This document shows, piece after piece, positions 45,620-57,185 of a stretch of 64,000 nucleotides of DNA. The notes beneath the pieces were generated by a model. It worked only from the letters and a program-made list of their open reading frames with translations, ran no database searches and was not told the origin of the DNA. The translations under genes and the position numbers were made by a program. The first letter of the stretch is position 1. The number at the start of each line of letters is the position of its first letter. The DNA is taken from NCBI RefSeq assembly GCF_000204055.1, contig NW_006768849.1, positions 117,875-181,874 of the forward strand, read 5' to 3'. The DNA comes from Melampsora larici-populina 98AG31. Taxonomy: Eukaryota; Basidiomycota; Pucciniomycetes; Pucciniales; Melampsoraceae.

Positions 45620-45731
45620 TCACTGGTTCAGCCAGGATTGTTGTCTATGGCTTGGTGAATTTTTAGTCACAACTGTCACTGGTTCAGCCAGGATTGTTGT
45701 CTATGGCTTGGTGAATTTTTAGTCACAACTG
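45620..45731 (+). repeat. 56-bp tandem duplication, two copies
   Basis: TCACTGGTTCAGCCAGGATT through TTTTTAGTCACAACTG occurs at 45,620-45,675 and again at 45,676-45,731, immediately before the receiver-domain fragment. Confidence 0.95.
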
Positions 45732-46157
45732 ATGGATGTCTCAATGCCCACAATGTGACTAGTGATGTGATCACAGATACTTTTTTTGCTGATGTGTATG
45801 GTTTTCCGTGTCCGGTTTTGATATACACGTGGATTGGAGGAACTTCTTTGATCTAGAGACATGAGGAGGAGCATCATTGGGAACAAGTACCCATAATTGC
45901 ACTTACTGCTCATGCAATGTCAGTAAGATTGCATCGACAATGGAGGTATACCGCCACGGGAAACTGACCTTGTTTTTCTTTCATAATCAGGATTGAGGAT
46001 CGTGAAAGACGTATTGACGCCGGGAGGGGTGAGAAGCCTTTTTGTTGTTGTTGAGAGAGATCTCTTTAATTATTGACGATGCCTTCCTTTGAAATTTGTA
46101 GATGAGCATGTTACCCAACCTTTGAGAAAAGCAGATTTGGATGCATCAATGAGTCGG
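45727..46157 (+). pseudogene. Hybrid histidine kinase receiver domain fragment
   Basis: The fragment shows landmarks of a response-regulator receiver domain: LMDVSMPTM with the phospho-acceptor Asp (about 45,730), then EQVPIIALTAHAM (45,881-45,919). After a GTAAGA...CAG intron comes IEDRERRIDAG, and after a second intron DEHVTQPLRKADLDASMS (46,102-46,157). The order and ALTAHAM point to a fungal hybrid histidine kinase. Stops follow the Asp motif, and the conserved Lys of the usual KPL is Gln (TQPL). Upstream kinase parts are absent. Retained introns indicate a genomic, not cDNA, origin. Confidence 0.65.
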
Positions 46158-46543
46158 TAAGTGTGACTGAAAATCTCTGCAGAAACACCTGATCCATCCA
46201 CCGCCTCAGGGAATATGACGTGGGTACGAAGAACATCTTCACCGCGCTAGGTGCCCTTTACAATTTGGTGTTTCATTCGATTTCCAAAAGATGATGATCG
46301 TGATTTCTCATCAAACAACTCATCATTTTAGGATCACCATCATCATCAAATCAATCAATCAAAGCTTTAATTCATAATCATCTCACTCAAGACGATATCA
46401 ATCGAATTGGAATCATCAAAAATAAAGAAACATTCAAAGTAGGATCATATCGAGGTCTGGAGAAAGAAACATTCGAAGCAGGCTCTTAGCGAGGTCTGGA
46501 CAATTTGTATCACGAGATTTCTTCAAGGTCTAGTCCTAAAAAG

Positions 46544-49500
46544 ATGTCAACATCAGCCAACACGGACGATCGAATCAGTAATAAACTCGTCGATCATTCA
46601 CTCGCTGTTAACCAATTTCCAATCGATCATCTGATAAACTATTTAAATCAATTATTACCTCTAATCATCAGTGCAACTCCAGATCAATTGTCTTCTTCTC
46701 CCATCTTCACTGCACCCGATTCACTTGATAGGTTATATAAAATCGGAACGAATCAAAATTGTAGGGCAACTTACCTTTCCAAAACTCGAGAACAGCAACT
46801 TGCCCCTCAATCAACTTTAAATCAAGTCGTCACAGGGACTGAACAAGATGCTACATTCGCATTCGTCTATACCTTCAAGACTGAAATCGATTATACTTCA
46901 ACTACCGTCACCACTCTAGCTTTCATCAAACGTGTACCTACTCTCGATTGTTCTAGACCTCTCGATTATCAACTCCATTTTCTAAACCTCTTTGGTCCAG
47001 CATCCAATCAACTTCCTATTGTCAGTACTGCTTCTTCGACCACTGAACTTACCAAAGACACGAGTAAAGAACCTACAAGTACTGCTACTACTGCTACCGC
47101 CTCTTCAAATCCATACGAGGAACTTCATAACTTGGTACATCTAGCCGTCGCGCCTTTCTTTGATGCCTACGTCAGTAACAAGAACCGTTCCAAAAATCTA
47201 AGTGATGGAGGCACTAATCAAAGTATCAGTAACTTTGCTGGTGCAGCTTCTAACTCATCACAAGCTGGAAACACAAACAGCAGTTCTAATGGTCCAAATC
47301 CATCGACCGGGGCTAATGCTACGAGTAAATCGGCAGGGAACAAAGATAGTGATACCAAGATGGGTATCCCGATGGCGAAGAAGAAGTTTGCAGAACTCTA
47401 ACTTTCGCTATTACATCTTCAACAGAATGTCAGAATTACAGAAATCACCTTAATTATTCACCCCAGCATTCTCAACGTGATAGATCGCGCTCGAAGAGAA
47501 GATCCAGACGCGATGAGACATGGTAACAATATACATTTCATGTTAGAATTGCTCGATCCAAGTTTACTCAAAGATGACAAATTCCTCAATAAGTTGCAGT
47601 CGTTGGTCAACACTTGGATCAAGGAAATTCAAAACGTCACCAATCTATCACGAGATGTTGAATCTGGAACTGCATCTCAGGAAATCAATTTTTGGCTTTC
47701 AATGGAGAAAGCCCTGCAAGGCGTGGAGGAACAGCTTCGATCGGAGCCTATTAGTTGAGTTCTGCCATTTCTTCTCTCCCTCTCGCTCAAACTAACAGCT
47801 CTCTTCGCATACACGCAGCTTTGACTTTGGATATTCTCAAGACAGCAAAGCGATATCACACAACCGTTTCTTTTTTGGCCGACACTGGCTTGAAACAAGC
47901 TAGCGATAACGGTAAGTCTTGAAACCATATTCACCGCTTAAGCTCAGTTTGCTTGCTCAAGATGCTCATGTTTGTGCGTACGCCTCCATATGTTGACATT
48001 AGTCCACAAGTACAATGTCCTCATGAATGATTTTCCCTTGAATGAACTTTTGGCCGCTACGGATCTCGGCAAGATTCAAGAGTCACTAGTTCAGATATTT
48101 AGCCATATTAACAAGAAGCTCAAAATTTCGTAAGTCATGTAACCCATCTTTTGAGGGTGTGTCGTATTACCTAGTTGACTATTCATTTACCTGGATCAAC
48201 CTATAGCCCTTATCCTATTCGACGGGCTCTTCCTCTGGCGGAAGCGATCTCAAAAGATCTTACCGAGTCGCTCTTGAAGGTTTTGACAAGTCACAGGCTG
48301 ATGTATACAGAATATTCGACTTTCTCCAAAATTATGGCCGCTACAGCTTCCGTTTGTCAAACATGGGAAGAACAAATTAAGGATTTCACTACAATCGCTA
48401 GGGAATTGACATGCAAGAGGAACGAAAAATTTATCCCGATCAAAATCAATGCCTCACATCTTGAACTCAAAGAACGATGCGAGTACCTGAAAGGTTTTAG
48501 AAAACAACACAAACAGTTGAAGATCATGACCGGGCGTGATCAAGGTATCAGTACATTTGATCTTGGCGCGACGGGACCGACAGGCGAACGGAGAACTGAG
48601 GGTACGCAAATTAGTGGACTTATGGACCTTGATATGGAGGAGGAAGCTAGAGCGGCTTACAAGAGTGTTAAGAATGTTGAGGTTCTTGATACTTCGCCTG
48701 GTAAGAAGTTTTCTCCTTGATTGATCTGCGAGACATCTCGCCTTCTGCAGCATGGTACTAATTTGCTTTTCGTTCAAACAGATGGTACCCAGATTTGAAG
48801 CACGGCTGAAGCGGCTTACAACGAACAGGTGTCACGCGTAGAAAATCAGATTATCTCAAGGCTACGCGCAAGGCTACCATCAGCTCGAAATGCAACGGAG
48901 ATGTTTCGGTCAGCTCAGGCCCGTCTTCTTTCAACTTATGCCTTTAGACTCACATATTCTATCCTTGCCTTGGTCTTTGCACACGATCATCAGGGTTTTC
49001 TCCAAGTCCAATGCTTTGTTTGTACGGCCGAAAATTCGCGGAGCCATACAGGAATATCAAACTCAAGTAAGTTCCATCTTGAATCGTCTTTTGTCTTATC
49101 TTATTCCTGTCATTGATGTCCCATATCTTCCGGTGTGTATTAGCTTATCGAGTCGGTGAAAGAAGATGTTGGTCGATTACACGACAAGTTTCGAACCCAG
49201 GTAATTACCTCTTTATATGATCTGTTACTCTTTATGTACAGCGAAGCTGATTGATATGCTCGGCCGCGATTAGTATCGTCACTCAGAGGCTTATCCAATG
49301 TCTCAGCTGCGCGACATTCCTCCGGTTGCAGGAGCCATTATATGCGCTAGGCAAATTGAACGCCAGATGTTAACGTACATGGGTCGGGTCGAAGATGTCT
49401 TGGGTGTAGGATGGGAAAATTACGCCAAAGGCTCAAGACTTGCGAATGATAGTAGCAATTTTCTCAAGAAACTTGACACTAAACCGATCTTCAAACAGTG

Positions 49501-51830
49501 GGTCAAAGACTGGAACAAGCGAGATATGAGTATCAATGGCCCGATTTTTGAAATCCAAAGGAACAGGTCAACCGGGATTTATATGTTGATTGTTGCCTTT
49601 AACCCGGACGTGATTGTCATCTTCAAGGAAGTTCGGAATCTCTCGTGGCTAGGATACAATGTCCCTTATCAACTTACTTCGAGTGCTAAGGACGCCAAGA
49701 AAGTCTATCCGGACGCTGTTAGCTTGATGGAATCCATCCGGACTTATGCTCAGACATTGGCCAAGGTGACCGATATAAGTGGAATTGCAGATCTAGTAGC
49801 TGATTATTGTAACAATCTGTGTCAAATGATCTCTCGTGGTTTGAATATGAGATGGGAGGATTTCGTCGGTACGATGCTCGACAGTGCCGTGAGTGGCGGA
49901 TTGGCTAATTCGCGACTGGGTACCGTAGGTGGAGGAGATCGAGATACATTTAGCCAACAAGGTTGGGATCTTTCAAGAACAAACCGACGATCTTTTGATC
50001 ATGTATGAGGACTTGCTAAAAGTCATCAATGAGCTCGGGTCTTGTGAATACAAAGCCAATGTATTTGCTGTCTTGTTGAGCAAGATACAGAAAACGGTCA
50101 GTCTCAGTTACTCCCATCCTACATAATTTTCCGGTCAGACATCGGTGACTGATCATGTTACTTTTCATCATTTACAAATCGTTACAGATTGATGGCTTGA
50201 GTGTCATTGGTCATGTAAACTTACAAGAATGGACTAAAGAGATCGACTGTAAAATCAAAAATGTGTTCTTACGTCGACTCGAAAATGTTATTCAAGTCTG
50301 GAATCAGCACTTTGACGAAAAAGCCAAGCGAGCTACTACCACGGGTCAAGTTGAAAACACCACAGTGAATACTGCCAAGAAATCAGTCCACTTCAATCTC
50401 ACGAATCCTCCTAATAAAGGCACAAACGAAGGGAAAGCAAACACAAAGGTAAGTTGATCAGATCATTCAGTTGAAAGCCGAGACTGATTGGTGATCCCAT
50501 GCAGGTCATGGAATCCAACTTTCATGTTCTTCCGCTCGCACACGAGATCAGGATCCGCAATCAAGTTATCTATCTTGACCCACTGATCGAGGCTGCGCGG
50601 GCGAATTGGTACAAGCAACTTCATCAATGGCTTGGTAAGTCTTATGCGTTTCATCTTCATTATATTCTTGATGTCTTCTTGGCCCGTGCCCCAGGGCTTA
50701 CCTGAGATGATTTGTATAGACGTAATTTGTAATTTGCCAAGGATTCAAAGTCAAAGATATGACCTGGGACTCAAACTTCGAATCGAGGATACGGTTGACA
50801 ATACTTATCTTTCATTAGTAAGTTCTAATAGCCTACTTTTTCAGCATCAAACTGATTGGCTGTCATCAGATGGGTAAATTTAGTGAAGCGGAACTTCAAC
50901 GACCATATGCGTTGATCAAAGAAAAGGGGAAAGAAATCTCACGCTACCTTTGCAAATGGCTGCAATTTCAGTCACTCTGGGATTTGGAGGCAGACTATCC
51001 TTACGGGCGTCTGGGCGAATCATTATCGGCTTGGCAACAGGCGCTGTCCAAAATTCAAAAGACTCGTTCGACTTTTGATAATTCGGAATGTTTACAAGAC
51101 TTTGGTGTTTGTGTGATTCACTACGAGCAGGTTCAGGCAAAGGTTGATGCAAAATACGACATGTTGCAAAAAGATGTACTCGTTAGATTTGGTGCGAAAT
51201 TGGGGGCTGTCATGAGAGATACTCATACTGTGATCACCAAATCAAGGCATGATCTGGAACACCATTCAATCGAGACTTCTTTAACCGCCCAAGCGGTCAC
51301 ATTTATCATCTTTGTACAAGATCTGAATCGCAAAGTCAAGAAATGGGAACCTGACATCAAGATCTTTGGTAGCGGTGAGAAAACTTTACACCAACAGCAT
51401 ATCAATTCCCAGCCAATTGGTTGTATGTCGACCAGATCGAGGGCGAGTGGAATGTTTTCAATGAGTTGGAAGGAAAAATTTGGCTATTCAAGAGCAGATT
51501 GGTATGTCAAGTCTTGCATTTTATTGATTGTCATTTCGAAAGTTTTCACCTTTCAGAAAGGCTGACTATCCAGAGAGATGTTTCCAGGAGGTTTACAAAT
51601 GAAAATTGTAGTGGAGGACAAGGTGGTACAGAGCAAGATTGAAGAGCTGATTGGGAAGAGGAAAAGCCAATAAGCGGAGAACTAAAGCCAGATACCGCCA
51701 TGAATGCTATCAACCTTTTCAAAACTCGGGTGAATCAGCTGAAAGATGAACACAGTCAAGTTTGTCGAGCTAAAGAAGCACTCTATCTCAAGCAGACTTC
51801 AATAATTGAGAGATCTGACTAGCCAAGCTA
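46544..51830 (+). pseudogene. Cytoplasmic dynein heavy chain, tail region, broken copy
   Basis: This matches the N-terminal stem of the dynein motor. It starts MSTSANTDDR (46,544), continues with LHNLVHLAVAPFFDAYVS, DTKMGIPMAKKKFAEL, and after introns [107 protein letters not shown] and WLQFQSLWDLEADYPYGRL. It keeps many GT-AG introns. It is not functional: TAA at 47,399-47,401 (usual Glu), TGA at 48,796-48,798 (usual Trp), and frame changes near 49,930 and 51,390. After about 51,830 the linker region is missing. An intact copy must exist elsewhere if the cell uses dynein. Confidence 0.88.
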
Positions 51831-52262
51831 GTACCAAGTTGAATCGACTGATCTCAAGAACTGTCAAACAATGGCAATCAGCTCAAAAAAAACACAATCA
51901 CCTTTCATGAGATGATCATCATGTCAATTATTCTTGCCAAGTTTGACTTTTCCATTTGCTCACCAACTTCATTGTCAATCAAAACTATCTATCACATCTT
52001 AAGCAACCGTGCTCAACAGACTCCTTTTATTGATCCAAGTTCCTTTTCAAGGTCTCTTGAGCTGATAGCGCCTTGTCATCCACTGATATCTGGTCACTTG
52101 TCAAAGCACCGTGCAACTCAACCACTTCTCACTACTCTTGCAATCCCTTTCTTTTTGTACTTCATCGTGATCTCACTCTATCTCGGAATCAAGCTTCATT
52201 TCTTGACTTGACCTTCATCGATCATCGTGAATAGTCTGTTTCACCTTCCCTCAAAACTTGAA

Positions 52263-52538
52263 ATGTTGTCTTTGCAGCATGCCAATTCGAATCAAGAACA
52301 AAACTTAGGATCTAGCATATCGGAATATGATCTCAATTCTCAAGACGAACTTCAAGTCGTCGAAGAAGTGAATGATAGCCTAACCGAATATCATTCTTTG
52401 CCTAATATTCCAAATAGTTTGAGCTATGATGCCCAATCAGATACTGTTGCTGCTTCTGCTTCACCTGGTTTCTTGGGTATTGATTTTGATGGTGAAGATG
52501 ATGATTGGTTTGATAAAGAATTATCATCCAAGTGGTAA
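52263..52538 (+). pseudogene. Acidic 5'-exon-like fragment of unknown gene
   Basis: An open frame starting MLSLQHANSNQEQNLGSS runs 90 codons to GIDFDGEDDDWFDKELSS and meets a GTAAGT donor at about 52,536. It looks like the first exon of a gene, but the protein is unrecognised and does not resemble dynein. It sits exactly where the dynein copy lacks its linker, so it may be a further captured piece. Confidence 0.4.
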
Positions 52539-52689
52539 GTGACTTTCTATGATCTCTTTCTTGATGATTGAATAGTCTGTTTACCACCGTATCTTTATCT
52601 TTTCTGACTATTATCATGACTTGCCATCCTTATCACTTTTATTTTTTTTGTCGTACATCTTGTTGATCAAGCACAAACTCACAACACAG

Positions 52690-54680
52690 TAAGAATGTGA
52701 TCCGGCTCTTGATTAAGGATGGGGTCGACTCTGTTACTCACTTTGAGTGGCTTCATCACATGCGCTTCTACCTTGATGCATCTGTGTTGAAACCTACAGA
52801 GCGATTATCGATCCAAGTGCCCAATGCTGTGTTTCCTTATGGTTTTGAATATCTTGGCGTACCCGACCGACTTGTTCAAACACCTGTGACGGACCATTGT
52901 TATCTTACACTCACCCAGGCTCTCCACAGCAGATTAGGAGGTTCACCTTTTGGAGCGGCAGGTACAGGTAAGCATTTGTCAAAGCATTTTGACTTGAATT
53001 ATCCTCAAAGAAAATGATCGACATGCTGAACTGATCACATGCATTTTTCACAAAGGTAAAACCGAGTCGGTCAAAGCACTGGGTGTTCAGCTCGGACGGT
53101 TCATTCTAGTCTTTTGTTGTGACAAAACGTTTGACTTTCAGGCCATGGGTCAAATCTTTGTGGGACTCCGTCAAGTTGGAGCTCGGAGTTGTTTTGACGA
53201 GGTTTAAGTGCTGCATCCATCAATCCTAAAGCCGAAGTGGAATTAGTTGGGAAGACATTGAGGATTAACCCGCATACCGGGTAAGTACTTTCTTGTTTGT
53301 CTTCATTCTCTGACAAAGGAGTACACTCACACAATCATTGTGATGGCCTTATAGAATCTTTATCACCATGAACCTTGGGTATGCCGGAGTTCCAACTTTC
53401 CCAATAATTTGAGAAAGTTGTTCTGAAGCATGGCCATGACACATCCTGATCAAGAGCTAATGGCTCAGGTCATGTTGTTCTCTCAAGGAAACTGCTGAAA
53501 CTTTAGCATCTAAAGTTGTACCTTTTTTCAGCCCATGACTGCATTATGATTTTGGTCTTCAGGCCCTCAAAGCTGTACTAACCAGCGCTGGACATTTGAA
53601 ACGTGGTTGACTTCAGCTGAAGCCAACAGATGAACCCACAGACGTCTCCGATACTTGTGCCGACCAGGAGATCTTGATTCAAAGTGTCACAGAGACCTTC
53701 ATGCCCAAACTGGTGGCAGACAGTGTATCATTGTTGACCAGGTGTGTGAAAAAACAATCCCAGTTTGTTGGGACATGACGATAAGTGAATATTTTGCTAA
53801 CTTCTTGTCATCTATCCTATATAGTCTGTTATCTGACGTTTTCCCTGGGGTCGAATATCTTCCCAGCGATCTTGATAAGCTCAAGGAACACATTGCAGCA
53901 GTGGCTGCCAAACACCATCTAGTTGTGGGCGATGTATGGGGTCACAAAGTGGTCCAATTCTACCAGATTCAGAACATACAGCATGGTCTGATGATGGTTG
54001 GTCCCACGGCAACCAGGAAAAGTCAAGCTTGGCGTGTCCTCCTCATAAGGTTATATCTTTCCTTTGAAAGCTAGTTGAAGGCAGTGGATTTTGGTGCCCT
54101 TTGGGCAAAGCATGGACCAGATTGGAATGTCTCTAATTTGTAGGCGCATGTGGTCTTCTGACAGATCCTGGACAAGTTCCAGTCTTGCACTGATTCTTAC
54201 AACATGCACTAGTCATGGTCAATTATCCCGGCAAGGCGTCCATGAAACAAATCTAAGGTACCTCCACTTGCGCCCTCTGGAAGGTTGTTCCTACGCTTCG
54301 TGAACAGGCCGGAACCATCACGTCAGACATGGTTGAGTTCTATCTTGCCTTCCAGGAACAATTTACATCCAACATTCAAGCTCATCATGTATACACTTCT
54401 TGTGCGTTGAACAGGTGGGTTAGAGGTATACATGAATCAATCCAACCTTTGAAAACGTTATCCATGGAAGGTCTGGTCCGTTTTTGAGCACACGAGGCAC
54501 TACATCTTTTTTCAGCCAGGCTAGTATCTGTGGAAGAGAAGCAATGGACAGGTGAACAGATGAACTCAACTCCACGGCAATTCTCACTTTCACTCGGTCA
54601 ATCCAGCAGGAACTAAAGACACCTTGATTTACATCAGTCAAATCAACTTAAGCATCCAATCGTCCACTTTTTGCTCACAA
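52690..54680 (+). pseudogene. Cytoplasmic dynein heavy chain, AAA1-AAA3 region, broken copy
   Basis: Motor-domain pieces: [28 protein letters not shown] text with AAA1 Walker [21 protein letters not shown] (about 52,950-53,095), [20 protein letters not shown], then GIFITMNLGYAG, VEYLPSDLDKLKEHIAAVAA and the AAA2 Walker A region LMMVGPTATRKSQAWRVLL (about 53,990-54,045). A later piece reads SDMVEFYLAFQEQFTSNIQAHH. Stops, frame shifts and deletions occur throughout. In AAA2 the usual GKS is RKS. It continues the 46.5-51.8 kb copy with the linker deleted. Confidence 0.88.
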
Positions 54681-55184
54681 AGGGGTAAGATTTTTGACTT
54701 TTTACACGTGAATTATTGCAAAATATACCAAACATGTCTTTCTTTTCAAAAAAACTAACACCCTTCTAGTTTGTACAAGAAGCAGAAATTTGTATATCAT
54801 ATATCTTCTCTTCATAAGTCTCAACAAATCTCAATTCAACTACTCGCAAATGTTCTGTAACACTTGGTATCACTTGGATTTGAGAGACGGTCAATCAACT
54901 TTCTTGAAACCCTCAAACTAAGATTATTCAACATTGTTTGATTTTCAATACTTATCTCTGTATCTTTATGAAGAATCCTTGCTTTTATCAATAAGCATAT
55001 TTCAACTCAACCCATATGTAAAAGCTGTAATGATTCCAAAACATTCATGTTACTTGCAGCTGAAATTGGGAGAAAGATGGGAAAAAGTTCATGTTGATGG
55101 AGTTTGGTAGTCAAAGAGGTGACAGGTAAATTTGGTCAATTCCAATGACTTGATGTGCTTGATGGTATTGATTTCAACTGACTT
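54681..55184. other. No gene seen inside the CACTA-ended block
   Basis: AT-rich DNA between the dynein and helicase fragments. No domain is recognisable. Confidence 0.4.
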
Positions 55185-55500
55185 CGGATATGGATTTTTG
55201 AACTCAAGGTGATATGTAACTCACCCAGGCAGAGGTCAATGCTACACATTTGATTGTAACTACACCTGAGAAGTGGGACATAGTGACAAGGAAAGCCTCT
55301 GGCAAAGATGATCTCGTGTCTGTTAGTATTTTCATATCTCTTCAAGCCCTTCAATACTTTTTCTTTTGTCATTCTCATTGGGCCTCGTTTCCAAACCAAA
55401 TCATTAGAAAGACAGGGTATTGATCATTGATGGAGTCCACGTCTTGCATGAAGATCAAGGTACAGTGATTGAGACCATTGTCCAAAATATGATCTCTGCT
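55185..55500 (+). pseudogene. Ski2-like RNA helicase fragment (Slh1/ASCC3/Brr2 type)
   Basis: The plus strand reads GDM, stop, LTQAEVNATHLIVTTPEKWD, IVTRKASGKDDLVS (55,208-55,325), then after a gap VLIIDGVHVLHEDQGTVIETI (about 55,418-55,480). Members of the Slh1/ASCC3, Brr2 and Mer3 helicases have GDMQLT, VTTPEKWDVVTRK and IIDEVHLLHEDRG in this order. The Gln codon after GDM is TAA (55,217-55,219), and the DExH glutamate is Gly. Only this RecA1 piece is present. The exact member cannot be told. Confidence 0.75.
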
Positions 55501-56249
55501 CCTGCTTTGTTTGGAATATTCAGGACGTCCAAGTCTCATTGCTGACATCCACTCAATGCACAACCTTTCTGAATTAGTTGAAGTTTTCAACATCAAGATC
55601 TTGGCCTGTATCATCTTCCTCATTGTCCAAGTTTTAGGCAGATAACTCTTTCAAATCAAGTGCACCTGAAGCCAATGGGACTGAACCTGGCCTTTGAGAG
55701 TTTGAGAAATTAACCAGTCTTGTTGAGGTTTGCCTCAAACATTCTTTGTCAGACAATTACTTGACTCTAATCTCAAATATATATAGGCAACCCAGTTCTC
55801 TTCAAATGCATCACATTACTCATACAAAGAGATTAAGAACCAAATCTACATGATTTGAGTCCAAAACAATATAAATGTATAAAAAACTACTTTGAAAGAT
55901 CAAAAATAGATAATACTTATCTAGGTGTGTTTGTAGTCTACAAGGGTTATGTTAGCAGAATTGACTCAAGATAAATCATACTCTCTTTTTGAAAAAATAA
56001 TTTCTTTCAGGTTTAAGAATAAATCAGAACAAAGAAAATTTGCTTATATAGTATGGTTCAGAAAGGATTAAGCACAAGCCACAACAAAAGTCATTGCAAC
56101 TTCATCAGAATGTCACAAGACCGCATGCCAAAGTTTCAAGATGTGTAAAACTCAACAGATTTGATTTACACACTGAGTATGAATTGAGCTTGCAGTGATT
56201 GAAAGTTCAAAATTTTTGATTGCCTTAGCATCAGCTATCTTCTTTGCTT
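55501..56249. other. No gene seen inside the CACTA-ended block
   Basis: About 750 bp, AT-rich, between the plus-strand helicase piece and the minus-strand FAS piece. No supported feature. Confidence 0.4.
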
Positions 56250-57185
56250 AACGATATAACATATCTTGAGGTCCACTAGCACTTGAAATGTTTCCGAAAT
56301 GTTTCATTAACCCTAAACCTTTGTCCTTATCGGTGGAGTAGATGTAGTCTACCAAAGCTGCAATCGAAACGAGCTCATTCAGTAACAGATTTTTCCTCAT
56401 AGGTTGGTAATGAGACTGCTTACCTTCCACATCTTGCTTAGATCCCTGGTTGAAAGGCACTACAGTCAAACTACCACGCGAACCCACTTCTTGGTAGATA
56501 GCTTGCTAATATTCAACCGTGGCACGCGAGTATCGCGAAGTGGTGACGACAACTTGAGCACCACCACTCAAGAGACCCTTCAAGATTTCAACACCAATAC
56601 TACCTTTACCCACCCCAGTGAGGAGTGCGTTCTTATGTTCGAAAGTCGTTCCAGCAGAGGCAATCTCCGTCAAAACATCCAGATAGAGCTGATTTTGAAA
56701 GTGATTGATACATTGATAAATTAGTTGAAGTTGTCGAGGTGAACGCGTACTAAAACAAACTTACGGTGGTCAATTTACTGCTGTAAACCCATTTTGTTAC
56801 CAACTTTGCGCTTTAGATGATGTAGAGGTGTTTTGTCGCTAGAGAGTGCCGTTGGTTCAACCTGCACAGGTCGAAGGAACTGACTCACCAGGTCCCTGTC
56901 GATCTCGCTCGTTGTGGGACAGGCCCTCAACTACCTCGCCGTAAAGGGATCGGATCGCGGCCATTTATGATTTCACAATCGTTGGCTGAGATTTGACCAA
57001 TTTGTAAAGGTTCTGAATCGACTCCTGAACTTTGTCAAGATTCATCTCAGCGGTGATTTTGGAACCGGCGGCCATTTCCGCAACATATCGTTCGCGTCGG
57101 GATACACCAGTTCGGTTGACTTCTTCATAGACAATGTCACCTTTCACAGTGACTGTAGTCTTCGGGGCATTTTTGGTTTTCATTA
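56250..57185 (-). pseudogene. Fatty acid synthase alpha part, ketoreductase region, broken copy
   Basis: The minus strand gives KNAPKTTVTVKGDIVYEEVN, YVAEMAAGSKI and VQESIQNLYKLVKSQP (57,183-56,965), then IRSLYGEVVEGLSHNERDR. The ketoreductase start follows: [39 protein letters not shown] (56,615-56,510) and [13 protein letters not shown] (56,460-56,420). These are fungal FAS alpha segments in order. TAG at 56,508-56,506 replaces the second Tyr of VEYYQAIY, and other shifts occur. The sequence breaks off at about 56,250 within the domain, so ketosynthase and PPT domains are absent. The 5' continuation lies beyond the Vac1 insert at 58,785. Confidence 0.87.
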
